DNA from: Metopolophium dirhodum | Lineage: Eukaryota > Arthropoda > Insecta > Hemiptera > Aphididae | Assembly: GCF_019925205.1 (NCBI RefSeq) | Contig: NW_026869896.1 | Span: 2,542,001 to 2,606,000, forward strand | Direction of reading: 5' to 3' | DNA length: 64,000 nt | In this document: positions 37,192 through 50,606 of the stretch, in pieces | Layout: each line of letters starts with the position of its first letter | Position numbering within the stretch: the first letter of the stretch is position 1 | Position numbers and translations under genes: made by a program | Notes under the pieces: generated by a model | What the model was told of the DNA's origin: nothing | The model's database searches: none | What the model saw: the letters and a program-made list of their open reading frames with translations, nothing else

Positions 37192-39490
37192 TCAATTGTC
37201 TGAAGTCTTATTCATCAACATATTATGTTTTTTTTTAATTTGAAATGATGTACCCCAACAATGAAAAATATTAATATAAGCGTAATTATTGAGTTTTAAA
37301 TTCTAGTTATGGGTTCAACTAATCTATCTATAGCTGACTAATGTATTTGCAGTTGACTAAAGTCTTATTCAACAACAATTTATGTATTATTATTATTTAT
37401 TTATATATTAATTATTGATTTTTAAATTCTAGTTTTGGGTTTCAACTAATCTATCTATAGGTGACTAATGTATTTGCAATTAACTAAAGTCTCATTCATC
37501 AACTTATTATGTTTTTTATAAATTTGAAATTATGTAACCCAAGACTAAAAAATGTTCATATAAGCGTTAATATTGAGTTCTAAATTCTAGTTTTCTGAAC
37601 ATCTAGTAAATGTATAGTGGATAAATGTGTTTGCAATTGTCTGATGTTTTTTTTTAATTTGAAATGATGTACACCAAAAATGGAAATGTTAATATCAAAG
37701 TATTTATTGACTTCTAAATTCTAGTTTTGCGTACAACTAGATATCTATAGTTGACTAATGTATTTGCAATTGTCTGAAGTCTTAATCGTCGATAAATAAT
37801 ATTTTTTTTTAATTTGAAAAGATGTACCCCAACAATGAATAATGTTAATATTTACGTAATAATTGAGTTCTAAATTCTAGTTTTTCTGATCTTCTAGATA
37901 ATGTATAGTGGATAAATGTGTTTGCAATTGTCTGATGTTTTTTTTAATTTGAAATGATGTACACCAAAAATGGAAATGTTAATATCAAAGTATTTATTGA
38001 GTTCTAAATTCTAGTTTATCTGATCATCTAGTAAATGTATAGTGGATAAATGTGTTTGCAATTGTCTGATGTTTTTTTTTAATTTGAAATGATGTACACC
38101 AAAAATGGAAATGTTAATATCAAATTCTAGTTTTGCGTACAACTAGATATCTATAGTTGACTAATGTATTTGCAATTGACTAAAGTCTCATTCATCAAAT
38201 TATTATGTTTTTTATAAATTTAAAATTATGTAACCCAAAACTAAAAAATGTTCATATAAGCGTTAATATTGAGTTCTAAATTCTAGTTTTCTGATCATGT
38301 TGTTTATGTATAATGGATAAATGTATTTGCAATTGTCTGAAGTCTTATTCAACAAAGATTTAAGGTTTTTTTAATTTGAAATGATTTTCCCTAATAATGA
38401 AAAATGTTAATATTAACATAATAATTGAGTTCTAAATTCTAGTTTTCTGAACATCTAGTTAATTTATAGTGGATAAATGTATTTGCAATTGTCCGAAGTC
38501 TTATTCATCAACATATTATGCTTTTTTTTAATTTGAAATGATGTACCCCAACAATGAATAACGTTAATATTAACGTAATTATTGATTTTTAAATTCTAGT
38601 TTTGGGTTTCAACTAATCTATCTATAGGTGACTAATGTATCTACAATTGTCTGAAGTCTTATTCGTCTACAAATTATATTTTTTTTTAATTTGAAATGAT
38701 GTACCCCAACAATGAAAAATATTAATATAAGCGTAATTATTGAGTTTTAAATTCTAGTTCGCAGATCATCTAGTTAATGTATAGTGGATAAATGTATTTG
38801 CAATTGTCTGAACTCTTATTCAACAACAATTTATGTATTATTATTATTTATTTATAATATATTAATTATTGGTTTTTAAATTCTAGTTTTGGGTTCAACT
38901 AATCTATCTATAGGTGACTAATGTATTTGAGGTTGTCTGAAGTGTTATTCGTCAACAAATTATGTTTTTTTTTAATTTGAAATGATGTACACCAAAAATG
39001 GAAATGTTAATATCAAAGTATTTATTGACTTCTAAATTCTAGTTTTGCGTATCACTAATCTATCTATAGTTGACTAATGTATTTGCAATTGACTAAAGTC
39101 TCATTCATCAACTTATTATGTTTTTTATAAATTTAAAATTATGTAACCCAAGACTAAAAAATGTTCATATAAGCGTTAATATTGAGTTCTAAATTCTAGT
39201 TTTCTGATCATGTAGTTTATGTATAGTGGATAAATGTGTTTGCTATTGTCTGAAGTCTTATTCATCAACATATTATGTTTTTTTTTAATTTGAAATAATG
39301 TACACCAACAATGGAAATGTTAATATCAAAGTATTTATTGACTTCTAAATTCTAGTTTTCTGATCATCTAGTTAATGTATAGTGGATAAATGTATTTGCA
39401 ACTGTCTGAAGTCTTATTCGTCAACAAATTATGTTTTTTTTTAATTTGAAATGATGTACCCCAACAATAAAAAATATTAATATAAGCTTA
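37192..39490. repeat. Partial HOR-A copy, shortened and rearranged
   Basis: The order CCCCAACAATG, class B, AATTAACTAAAG, class C, TTAATCGTCG, class C, AACCCAAAACT, ACAAAGATTTAAGG (38,349), palindrome, CGTCTAC, class B, GAGGTTG (38,929) is that of HOR-A with some monomers lost or moved. The 580-bp spacing from TCAACAAAG to GAGG equals that in HOR-A to within one base. ATGGGTTCAAC near 37,309 is a variant shared with the HOR-A copy at 45,620. Confidence 0.82.
38117..38130 (+). repeat. 19-bp internal deletion in a class C monomer
   Basis: ATATCAAAGTATTTATTGAC followed by TTCTAAATTCTAG has become ATATCAAATTCTAG. The deleted 19 bp is bounded by AAA on both sides, consistent with slippage or microhomology joining. 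The hinge AATTCTAG itself is kept. Confidence 0.78.
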
Positions 39491-42400
39491 ATTATTGAGT
39501 TTTAAATTCTAGTTCGCACATCATCTAGTTAATGTATAGTGGATAAATGTATTTGCAATTGTCTGAAGTCTTATTCAACAACAATTTATGTATTATTATT
39601 ATTTATTTATATATTAATTATTGATTTTTAAATTCTAGTTTTGGGTTCAACTAATCTATCTATAGGTGACTAATGTATTTGAGATTGTCTGAAGTCTTAT
39701 TCAACAACAATTTATGTATAATTATTATTTATTTATATATTAATTATTGGTTTTTAAATTCTAGTTTTGGGTTTCAACTTATCTATCTATATGTGACCAA
39801 TGTATTTGCGATTGTCTGAAGTCTTATTCAACAACAACTTATGTGTTTTTTTTATTTGAAATGATTTACCCCATCAATGAAAAATTTTAATATTATCGTA
39901 ATAATTGAGTTCTAAATTCTAGTTTCCTGAACGTCTAGTTAATTTATAGTGGATAAATGTATTTGCAATTGTCTGAATTCTTATTCATCAACATATTTTT
40001 TTTTTTTTAATTTGAAATGATGTACACCAACAATGGAAATGTTAATATCAAAGTATTTATTGAGTTCTAAATTCTAGTTTTGCGTACAACTAATCTATCT
40101 ATAGTTGACTAATGTATTTGCAATTGTCTGAAGTCTTATTCATCAACTTAATATGTTTTTTATAAATTTGAAATTATGTAACCCAAGACTAAAAAATGTT
40201 CATATAAGCGTTAATATTGAGTTCTAAATTCTAGTTTTCTGATCATCTAGTTAATGTATAGTGGATAAATGTGTTTGCAATTGTCTGATGTTTTTTTTTA
40301 ATTTGAAATGATGTACACCAAAAATGGAAATGTTAATATCAAAGTATTTATTGACTTCTAAATTCTAGTTTTGCGTACAACTAATCTATCTATAGTTGAC
40401 TAATGTATTTGCAATTGTCTGAAGTCTTATTCATCAACATATTATGTTTTTTTTTAATTTGAAATGATGTACACCAACAATGGAAATGTTAATATCAAAG
40501 TATTCATTGACTTCTAAATTCTATTTTTCTGATCATCTAGTTAATGTATAGTGGATAAATGTATTTTCAATTGTCTGAAGTCTTATTCATCAACATATTA
40601 TGCTTTTTTTTAATTTGAAATGATGTACCCCAACAATGAATAACGTTAATATTAACGTAATTATTGATTTTTAAATTCTAGTTTTGGGTTCAACTAATCT
40701 ATATATATGTGACTAATGTATCTACAATTGTCTGAAGTCTTATTCGTCAACAAATTATGTTTTTTTTTTAATTTGAAATGATGTACCCCAACAATGAAAA
40801 ATATTAATATAAGCGTAATTATTGAGTTTTAAATTCTAGTTTTGGGTTCAACTAATCTATATATAGGTGACTAATGTATCTACAATTGTCTAAAGTCTTA
40901 TTCGTCAACAAATTAGGTTTTTTATAAATTTGAAATGATTTAACCCAAGACTAAAAAATGTTCATATAAGCGTTAATATTGAGTACTAAATTCTAGTTTT
41001 CTGATCATGTAGTTTATGTATAGTGGATAAATGTGTTTGCTATTGTCTGAAGTCTTATTCATCAACATATTATGTTTTTTTTTAATTTGAAATAATGTAC
41101 ACCAACAATGGAAATGTTAATATCAAAGTATTTATTGACTTCTAAATTCTAGTTTTCTGATCATCTAGTTAATGTATAGTGGATAAATGTATTTGCAACT
41201 GTCTGAAGTCTTATTCGTCAACAAATTATGTTTTTTTTTAATTTGAAATGACGTACCGCAACAATGAAAAATATTAATATAAGCGGAATTATTGAGTTTT
41301 AAATTCTAGTTCGCACATCATCTAGTTAATGTATAGTGGATAAATGTATTTGCAATTGTCTGAAGTCTTATTCGTCAAGATATTATGTTTTTTTTTAATT
41401 TGAAATGATGTACACCAACAATGGAAATGTTAATATCTCCGTAATTATTGACTTCTAAATTCTAGTTTTCTGATCATCTAGTTAATTTATAGTGGATAAA
41501 TGTATTTGCAATTGTCTGAAGTCTTATTCAACAACAACTTATGTGTTTTTTTTATTTGAAATGATTTACTCCATCAATGAAAAATATTAATATAAGCGTA
41601 ATTATTGAGTTTTAAATTCTAGTCTGCAGATCATCTAGTTAATGTATAGTGGATAAATGTATTTGCAATTGTCTGAAGTCCTATTCATCAACATATTATG
41701 TTTTTTTTTTAATTTGAAATGATGTACCCCAACATTGAATAATGTTAATATGAACGTAATTATTGATTTTTAATTTCTAGTTTTGGGTTCAACTAATCTA
41801 TCTATAGGTGACTAATGTATCTACAATTGTCTGAAGTCTTATTCGTCAACAAATTATGTTTTTTTTTAATTTGAAATGATGTACCGCAACAATGAAAAAT
41901 ATTAATATCAGCGGAATTATTGAGTTTTAAATTCTAGTTCGCACATCATCTAGTTAATGTATAGTGGATAAATGTATTTTCAATTGTCTGAAGTCTTATT
42001 CATCAACATATTATGCTTTTTTTTAATTTGAAATGATGTACCCCAACAATGAATAACGTTAATATTAACGTAATTATTGATTTTTAAATTCTAGTTTTGG
42101 GTTCAACTAATCTATATATAGGTGACTAATGTATCTACAATTGTCTGAAGTCTTATTCGTCAACAAATTATGTTTTTTTTTAATTTGAAATGATGTACCC
42201 CAACAATGAAAAATATTAATATAAGCGTAATTATTGAGTTTTAAATTCTAGTTTTGGGTTCAACTAATCTATATATAGGTGACTAATGTATCTACAATTG
42301 TCTGAAGTCTTATTCGTCAACAAATTATGTTTTTTTTTAATTTGAAATGATGTACCCCAACAATGAAAAATATTAATATAAGCGTAATTATTGATTTTTA

Positions 42401-42857
42401 AATTCTAGTTTTGGGTTTCAACTTATCTATCTATATGTGTCCAATGTATTTGCGATTGTCTGAAGTCTTATTCGTCAACAAATTAGGTTTTTTATAAATT
42501 TGAAATGATGTAACCCAAGACTAAAAAATGTTCATATAAGCGTTAATATTGAGTTCTAAATTCTAGTTTTCTGATCATGTAGTTTATGTATAGTGGATAA
42601 ATGTGTTTGCTATTGTCTGAATTCTTATTCATCAACATATTATGTTTTTTTTTAATTTGAAATAATGTACACCAACAATGGAAATGTTAATATCAAAGTA
42701 TTTATTGACTTCTAAATTCTAGTTTTCTGATCATCTAGTTAATGTATAGTGGATAAATGTATTTGCAACTGTCTGAAGTCTTATTCGTCAACAAATTATG
42801 TTTTTTTTTAATTTGAAATGACGTACCGCAACAATGAAAAATATTAATATAAGCGGA
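39491..42857. repeat. HOR-D unit 1 (~3.37 kb)
   Basis: The unit is paired with the next block at offset 3,367 (TTATTCAACA 39,571 and 42,938; CCTGAACGTCTAG near 39,925 and 43,292), 3,211 (ATATATATGT 40,701 and 43,912) and 3,369 (GTCCTATTC 41,681 and 45,050). Steps of 156-158 bp mark single-monomer differences. It includes a HOR-C-like stretch at about 42,110-42,857. Confidence 0.82.
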
Positions 42858-45544
42858 ATTATTGAGTTTTAAATTCTAGTTCGCACATCATCTAGTTAAT
42901 GTATAGAGGATAAATGTATTTGCAATTGTCTGAAGTCTTATTCAACAACAATTTATGTATTATTATTATTTATTTATATATTAATTATTGATTTTTAAAT
43001 TCTAGTTTTGGGTTCAACTAATCTATCTATAGGTGACTAATGTATTTGAGATTGTCTGAAGTCTTATTCAACAACAATTTATGTATTATTATTATTTATT
43101 TATATATTAATTATTGGTTTTTAAATTCTAGTTTTGGGTTTCAACTTATCTATCTATATGTGACCAATGTATTTGCGATTGTCTGAAGTCTTATTCAACA
43201 ACAACTTATGTGTTTTTTTTATTTGAAATGATTTACCCCATCAATGAAAAATTTTAATACTATCGTAATAATTGAGTTCTAAATTCTAGTTTCCTGAACG
43301 TCTAGTTAATTTATAGTGGATAAATGTATTTGCAATTGTCTGAAGTCTTATTCATCAACATATTTTTTTTTTTTTAATTTGAAATGATGTACACCAACAA
43401 TGGAAATGTTAATATCAAAGTATTTATTGAGTTCTAAATTCTAGATTATCTGATCATCTAGTTAATGTATAGTGGATAAATGTGTTTGCAATTGTCTGAT
43501 GTTTTTTTTTAATTTGAAATGATGTACACCAAAAATGGAAATGTTAATATCAAAGTATTTATTGACTTCTAAATTCTAGTTTTGCGTACAACTAATCTAT
43601 CTATAGTTGACTAATGTATTTGCAATTGTCTGAAGTCTTATTCATCAACATATTATGTTTTTTTTTAATTTGAAATGATGTACACCAACAATGGAAATGT
43701 TAATATCAAAGTATTTATTGACTTCTAAATTCTAGTTTTGCGTACAACTAATCTATCTATAGTTGACTAATGTATTTTCAATTGTCTGAAGTCTTATTCA
43801 TCAACATATTATGCTTTTTTTTAATTTGAAATGATGTACCCCAACAATGAATAACGTTAATATTAACGTAATTATTGATTTTTAAATTCTAGTTTTGGGT
43901 TCAACTAATCTATATATATGTGACTAATGTATCTACAATTGTCTGAAGTCTTATTCGTCAACAAATTATGTTTTTTTTTTAATTTGAAATGATGTACCCC
44001 AACAATGAAAAATATTAATATAAGCGTAATTATTGAGTTTTAAATTCTAGTTTTGGGTTCAACTAATCTATATATAGGTGACTAATGTATTTACAATTGT
44101 CTGAAGTCTTATTCGTCAACAAATTATGTTTTTTTTTAATTTGAAATGATGTACCCCAACAATGAAAAATATTAATATAAGCGTAATTATTGATTTTTAA
44201 ATTCTAGTTTTGGGTTTCAACTTATCTATCTATATGTGACCAATGTATTTGCGATTGTCTGAAGTCTTATTCGTCAACAAATTAGGTTTTTTATAAATTT
44301 GAAATGATGTAACCCAAGACTAAAAAATGTTCATATAAGCGTTAATATTGAGTTCTAAATTCTAGTTTTCTGATCATGTAGTTTATGTATAGTGGATAAA
44401 TGTGTTTGCTATTGTCTGAAGTCTTATTCATCAACATATTATGTTTTTTTTTAATTTGAAATAATGTACACCAACAATGGAAATGTTAATATCAAAGTAT
44501 TTATTGACTTCTAAATTCTAGTTTTCTGATCATCTAGTTAATGTATAGTGGATAAATGTATTTGCAACTGTCTGAAGTCTTATTCGTCAACAAATTATGT
44601 TTTTTTTTAATTTGAAATGATGTACCCCAACAATGACAAATATTAATATAAGCGTAATTATTGAGTTTTAAATTCTAGTTCGCACATCATCTAGTTAATG
44701 TATAGTGGATAAATGTATTTGCAATTGTCTGAAGTCTTATTCGTCAAGATATTATGTTTTTTTTTAATTTGAAATGATGTACACCAACAATGGAAATGTT
44801 AATATCTCCGTAATTATTGACTTCTAAATTCTAGTTTTCTGATCATCTAGTTAATTTATAGTGGATAAATGTATTTGCAATTGTCTGAAGTCTTATTCAA
44901 CAACAACTTATGTGTTTTTTTTATTTGAAATGATTTACTCCATCAATGAAAAATATTAATATAAGCGTAATTATTGAGTTTTAAATTCTAGTCTGCAGAT
45001 CATCTAGTTAATGTATAGTGGATAAATGTATTTGCAATTGTCTGAAGTCCTATTCATCAACATATTATGTTTTTTTTTTAATTTGAAATGATGTACCCCA
45101 ACATTGAATAATGTTAATATGAACGTAATTATTGATTTTTAATTTCTAGTTTTGGGTTCAACTAATCTATCTATAGGTGACTAATGTATCTACAATTGTC
45201 TGAAGTCTTATTCGTCAACAAATTATGTTTTTTTTTAATTTGAAATGATGTACCGCAACAATGAAAAATATTAATATCAGCGGAATTATTGAGTTTTAAA
45301 TTCTAGTTCGCACATCATCTAGTTAATGTATAGTGGATAAATGTATTTGCAATTGTCTGAAGTCTTATTCGTCAAGATATTATGTTTTTTTTTAATTTGA
45401 AATGATGTACACCAACAATGGAAATGTTAATATCAAAGTATTCATTGACTTCTAAATTCTATTTTTCTGATCATCTAGTTAATGTATAGTGGATAAATGT
45501 ATTTTCAATTGTCTGAAGTCTTATTCATCAACATATTATGCTTT
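42858..45544. repeat. HOR-D unit 2 (~2.7 kb)
   Basis: This is the second copy, matching unit 1 until about 45,344 and then running into the CGTCAAGATATT and GCTTTTTTT monomers that precede the HOR-A copy. It lacks the CATCAACTTAATATG monomer present in unit 1 near 40,140, and carries a swapped tract at 43,716-43,768. Confidence 0.82.
43716..43768 (+). repeat. Gene-conversion-like tract from the neighbouring monomer
   Basis: The matching monomer in HOR-D unit 1 (about 40,490-40,570) reads TATTCATTGAC, then CTGATCATCTAG and GTATTTTCAATTG. Here the ends are kept (AACAATGGAAATG on the left, GTATTTTCAATTG on the right), but the middle reads TATTTATTGAC and GCGTACAACTAATC. That middle is the sequence of the monomer immediately upstream (about 43,553-43,620). 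Confidence 0.75.
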
Positions 45545-47640
45545 TTTTAATTTGAAATGATGTACCCCAACAATGAAAAATATTAATATAAGCGTAATTA
45601 TTGAGTTTTAAATTCTAGTTATGGGTTCAACTAATCTATCTATAGCTGACTAATGTATTTGCAGTTGACTAAAGTCTTATTCAACAACAATTTATGTATT
45701 ATTATTATTTATTTATATATTAATTATTGATTTTTAAATTCTAGTTTTGGGTTTCAACTAATCTATCCATAGGTGACAAATGTATTTGAGATTGTCTGAA
45801 GTCTTATTCGTCAACAAATTATGTTTTTTTTTAATTTGAAATGATGTACACCAACAATGGAAATGTTAATATCAAAGTATTTATTGAGTTCTAAATTCTA
45901 GTTTTGCGTACAACTAATCTATCTATAGGTGACTAATGTATTTGCAATTAACTAAAGTCTCATTCATCAACTTATTATGTTTTTTATAAATTTGAAATTA
46001 TGTAACCCAAGACTAAAAAATGTTCATATAAGCGTTAATATTGAGTTCTAAATTCTAGTTTTCTGAACATCTAGTTAATTTATAGTAGATAAATGTATTT
46101 GCAATTGTCTGAAGTCTTAATCGTCGATAAATAATATTTTTTTTTAATTTGAAATGATGTACCCCACCAATGAATAATGTTAATATTTACGTAATAATTG
46201 AGTTCTAAATTCTAGTTTTTCTGATCATCTAGATAATGTATAGTGGATAAATGTGTTTGCAATTGTCTGATGTTTTTTTTAATTTGAAATGATGTACACC
46301 GAAAATGGAAATGTTAATATCAAAGTATTTATTGACTTCTAAATTCTAGTTTTGCGTACAACTAGATATCTATAGTTGACTAATGTATTTGCAATTGACT
46401 AAAGTCTCATTCATCAACTTATTATGTTTTTTATAAATTTAAAATTATGTAACCCAAAACTAAAAAATGTTCATATAAGCGTTAATATTGAGTTCTAAAT
46501 TCTAGTTTTCTGATCATGTTGTTTATGTATAATGGATAAATGTATTTGCAATTGTCTGAAGTCTTATTCAACAAAGATTTAAGGTTTTTTTAATTTGAAA
46601 TGATTTTCCCTAATAATGAAAAATGTTAATATTAACATAATAATTGAGTTCTAAATTCTAGTTTTCTGAACATCTAGTTAATTTATAGTGGATAAATGTA
46701 TTTGCAATTGTCTGAAGTCTTATTCATCAACATATTATGCTTTTTATTAATTTGAAATGATGTACCCCAACAATGAATAACGTTAATATTAACGTAATTA
46801 TTGATTTTTTAATTCTAGTTTTGGGTTTCAACTAATCTATCTATAGGTGACTAATGTATCTACAATTGTCTGAAGTCTTATTCGTCTACAAATTATATTT
46901 TTTTTTAATTTGAAATGATGTACCCCAACAATGAAAAATATTAATATAAGCGTAATTATTGAGTTTTAAATTCTAGTTCGCAGATCATCTAGTTAATGTA
47001 TAGTGGATAAATGTATTTGCAATTGTCTGAACTCTTATTCAATAACAATTTATGTATTATTATTATTTATTTATAATATATTAATTATTGGTTTTTAAAT
47101 TCTAGTTTTGGGTTCAACTAATCTATCTATAGGTGACTAATGTATGTGAGGTTGTCTGAAGTGTTATTCGTCAACAAATTATGTTTTTTTTTAATTTGAA
47201 ATGATGTACACCAAAAATGGAAATGTTAATATCAAAGTATTTATTGACTTCTAAATTCTAGTTTTGCGTACAACTAATCTATCTATATTTGACTAATGTA
47301 TTTGCAATTGACTAAAGTCTCATTCATCAACTTATTATGTTTTTTATAAATTTAAAATTATGTAACCCAAGACTAAAAAATTTTCATATAAGCGTTAATA
47401 TTGAGTTCTAAATTCTAGTTTTCTGATCATGTAGTTTATGTATAGTGGATAAATGTGTTTGCTATTGTCTGAAGTCTTATTCATCAACATATTATGTTTT
47501 TTTTTAATTTGAAATAATGTACACCAACAATGGAAATGTTAATATCAAAGTATTTATTGACTTCTAAATTCTAGTTTTCTGATCATCTAGTTAATGTATA
47601 GTGGATAAATGTATTTGCAACTGTCTGAAGTCTTATTCGT
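45545..47640. repeat. Further HOR-A unit, ~30 kb from the main HOR-A block
   Basis: The full HOR-A monomer order is retained from CCCCAACAATG through class B, GAGATTG, AATTAACTAAAG, TTAATCGTCG, class C, AACCCAAAACT, ACAAAGATTTAAGG (46,568), palindrome, CGTCTAC, class B, GAGG (47,148) to the GAAATAATG type. It shares ATGGGTTCAAC with the partial copy at 37,309, so these two are closer to each other than to the block at 9-16 kb. Confidence 0.83.
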
Positions 47641-49060
47641 CAACAAATTATGTTTTTTTTTAATTTGAAATGATGTACACCAACAATGGAAATGTTAATA
47701 TCAAAGTATTTATTGAGTTCTAAATTCTAGTTTTCTGATCATGTAGTTTATGTATAGTGGATAAATGTATTTGCGATTGTCTGAAGTCTTATTCGTCAAC
47801 AAATTAGGTTTTTTATAAATTTGAAATGATGTACCTCAACAATGAAAATGTTAATATCTCCGTAATTATTGACTTCTAAATTCTAGTTTTCTGATCATCT
47901 AGTTAATTTATAGTGGATAAATGTATATGCAATTGTCTGAAGTCTTATTCAACAACAATTTATGTATTATTATTATTTATTTATATATTAATTATTGATT
48001 TTTAAATTCTAGTTTTGGGTTCAACTAATCTATCTATAGGTGACTAATGTATTTGAGATTGTCTGAAGTCTTATTCAACAACAATTTATGTATAATTATT
48101 ATTTATTTATATATTAATTATTGGTTTTTAAATTCTAGTTTTGGGTTTCAACTTATCTATCTATATGTGACCAATGTATTTGCGATTGTCTGAAGTCTTA
48201 TTCATCAACATATTATGCTTTTTTTTAATTTGAAATGATGTACCCTAACAATGAATAACGTTAATATTAACGTAATTATTGATTTTTAAATTCTAGTTTT
48301 GGGTGCAACTAATCTATGTATAGGTGACTAATGTATCGACAATTGACTAAAGTCTTATTCATCAACTTATTATGTTTTTTATAAATTTGAAATGATGTAA
48401 CCCAAGACTAAAAAATGTTCATATAAGCGTTAATATTGAGTTCTAAATTCTAGTTTATCTGATCATCTAGATAATGTATAGTGGATAAATGTATTTGCAA
48501 TTTTCTGAAGTCTTAATCGTCAAAAAATTATATTAATTTTTAAATTGAAATGATTTACCCAAATAATGAAAAATATTAATATAAGCGTAATTATTGAGTT
48601 CTAAATTCTAGTTTTTCTGATCATCTAGATAATGTATAGTGGATAAATGTATTTGCAATTGACTAAAGTCTTAATCGTCAAAAAATTTTATTTTTTTTAA
48701 TTTGAAATGATGTACCCCAACAATGAATAATGTTTTTATTAACGTAATTATTGATTTCTTAATTCTAGTTTTGGGTTAAACTAATCTATCTATAGGTGAC
48801 TAATGTATTTGAGACTGTCTGAAGTCTTATTCGTAAACAAATTATGTTTTTTTTTAATTTGAAATGATGTACACCAACAATGGAAATGTTAATATCAAAG
48901 TATTTATTGAGTTCTAAATTCTAGTTTTCTGATCATGTAGTTTATGTATAGTGGATAAATGTATTTGCGATTGTCTGAAGTCTTATTCAACAACAATTTA
49001 TGTATAATTATTATTTATTTATATATTAATTATTGGTTTTTAAATTCTAGTTTTGGGTTT
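47641..49060. repeat. HOR-B-like mosaic block
   Basis: This contains the ACAAATTAGG monomer, the class B pair (about 47,947-48,200), a palindrome monomer followed by CTATGTATAGG (48,314; compare 22,514 and 52,161), the ATTATATTAATTTTTAAATT monomer, the CGTCAAAAAATTTTATT monomer and TCGTAAACAAATTATG (near 48,831). All are HOR-B markers in HOR-B order, but with several monomers missing. Confidence 0.8.
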
Positions 49061-50606
49061 CAACTTATCTATCTATATGTGACCAATGTATTTGCGATTG
49101 TCTGAAGTCTTATTCAACAACAACTTATGTGTTTTTTTTATTTGAAATGATTTACCCCATCAATGAAAAATTTTAATACTATCGTAATAATTGAGTTCTA
49201 AATTCTAGTTTCCTGAACGTCTAGTTAATTTATAGTGGATAAATGTATTTGCAATTGTCTGAAGTCTTATTCATCAACATATTTTTTTTTTTTTAATTTG
49301 AAATGATGTACACCAACAATGGAAATGTTAATATCAAAGTATTTATTTAGTTCTAAATTCTAGATTATCTGATCATCTAGTTAATGTATAGTGGATAAAT
49401 GTGTTTGCAATTGTCTGATGTTTTTTTTTAATTTGAAATGATGTACACCAAAAATGGAAATGTTAATATCAAAGTATTTATTGACTTCTAAATTCTAGTT
49501 TTGCGTACAACTAATCTATCTATAGTTGACTAATGTATTTGCAATTGTCTGAAGTCTTATTCATCAACATATTATGTTTTTTTTTAATTTGAAATGATGT
49601 ACACCAACAATGGAAATGTTAATATCAAAGTATTCATTGACTTCTAAATTCTATTTTTCTGATCATCTAGTTAATGTATAGTGGATAAATGTATTTTCAA
49701 TTGTCTGAAGTCTTATTCATCAACATATTATGCTTTTTTTTAATTTGAAATGATGTACCCCAACAATGAATAACGTTAATATTAACGTAATTATTGATTT
49801 TTAAATTCTAGTTTTGGGTTCAACTAATCTATATATATGTGACTAATGTATCTACAATTGTCTGAAGTCTTATTCGTCAACAAATTATGTTTTTTTTTAA
49901 TTTGAAATGATGTACCCCAACAATGAAAAATATTAATATAAGCGTAATTATTGATTTTTAAATTCTAGTTTTGGGTTTCAACTTATCTATCTATATGTGA
50001 CCAATGTATTTGCGATTGTCTGAAGTCTTATTCGTCAACAAATTAGGTTTTTTATAAATTTGAAATGATGTAACCCAAGACTAAAAAATGTTCATATAAG
50101 CGTTAATATTGAGTTCTAAATTCTAGTTTTCTGATCATGTAGTTTATGTATAGTGGATAAATGTGTTTGCTATTGTCTGAAGTCTTATTCATCAACATAT
50201 TATGTTTTTTTTTAATTTGAAATAATGTACACCAACAATGGAAATGTTAATATCAAAGTATTTATTGACTTCTAAATTCTAGTTTTCTGATCATCTTGTT
50301 AATGTATAGTGGATAAATGTATTTGCAACTGTCTGAAGTCTTATTCGTCAACAAATTATGTTTTTTTTTAATTTGAAATGATGTACCCCAACAATGACAA
50401 ATATTAATATAAGCGTAATTATTGAGTTTTAAATTCTAGTTTTGGGTTCAACTAATCTATATATAGGTGACTAATGTATCTACAATTGTCTGAAGTCTTA
50501 TTCGTCAACAAATTATGTTTTTTTTTAATTTGAAATGATGTACCCCAACAATGAAAAATATTAATATAAGCGTAATTATTGATTTTTAAATTCTAGTTTT
50601 GGGTTT
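49061..50606. repeat. HOR-E unit 1 (1,546 bp, ~10 monomers)
   Basis: This is the first of two tandem copies. TTTTAATACT at 49,171 and 50,717, and ATATATATGT at 49,831 and 51,377, both give an offset of exactly 1,546. A T13 monomer (near 49,282) and one class C monomer are included. The same run occurs 5,919 bp upstream in HOR-D unit 2 (43,252 and 43,912), so HOR-E derives from HOR-D or the reverse. Confidence 0.88.
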
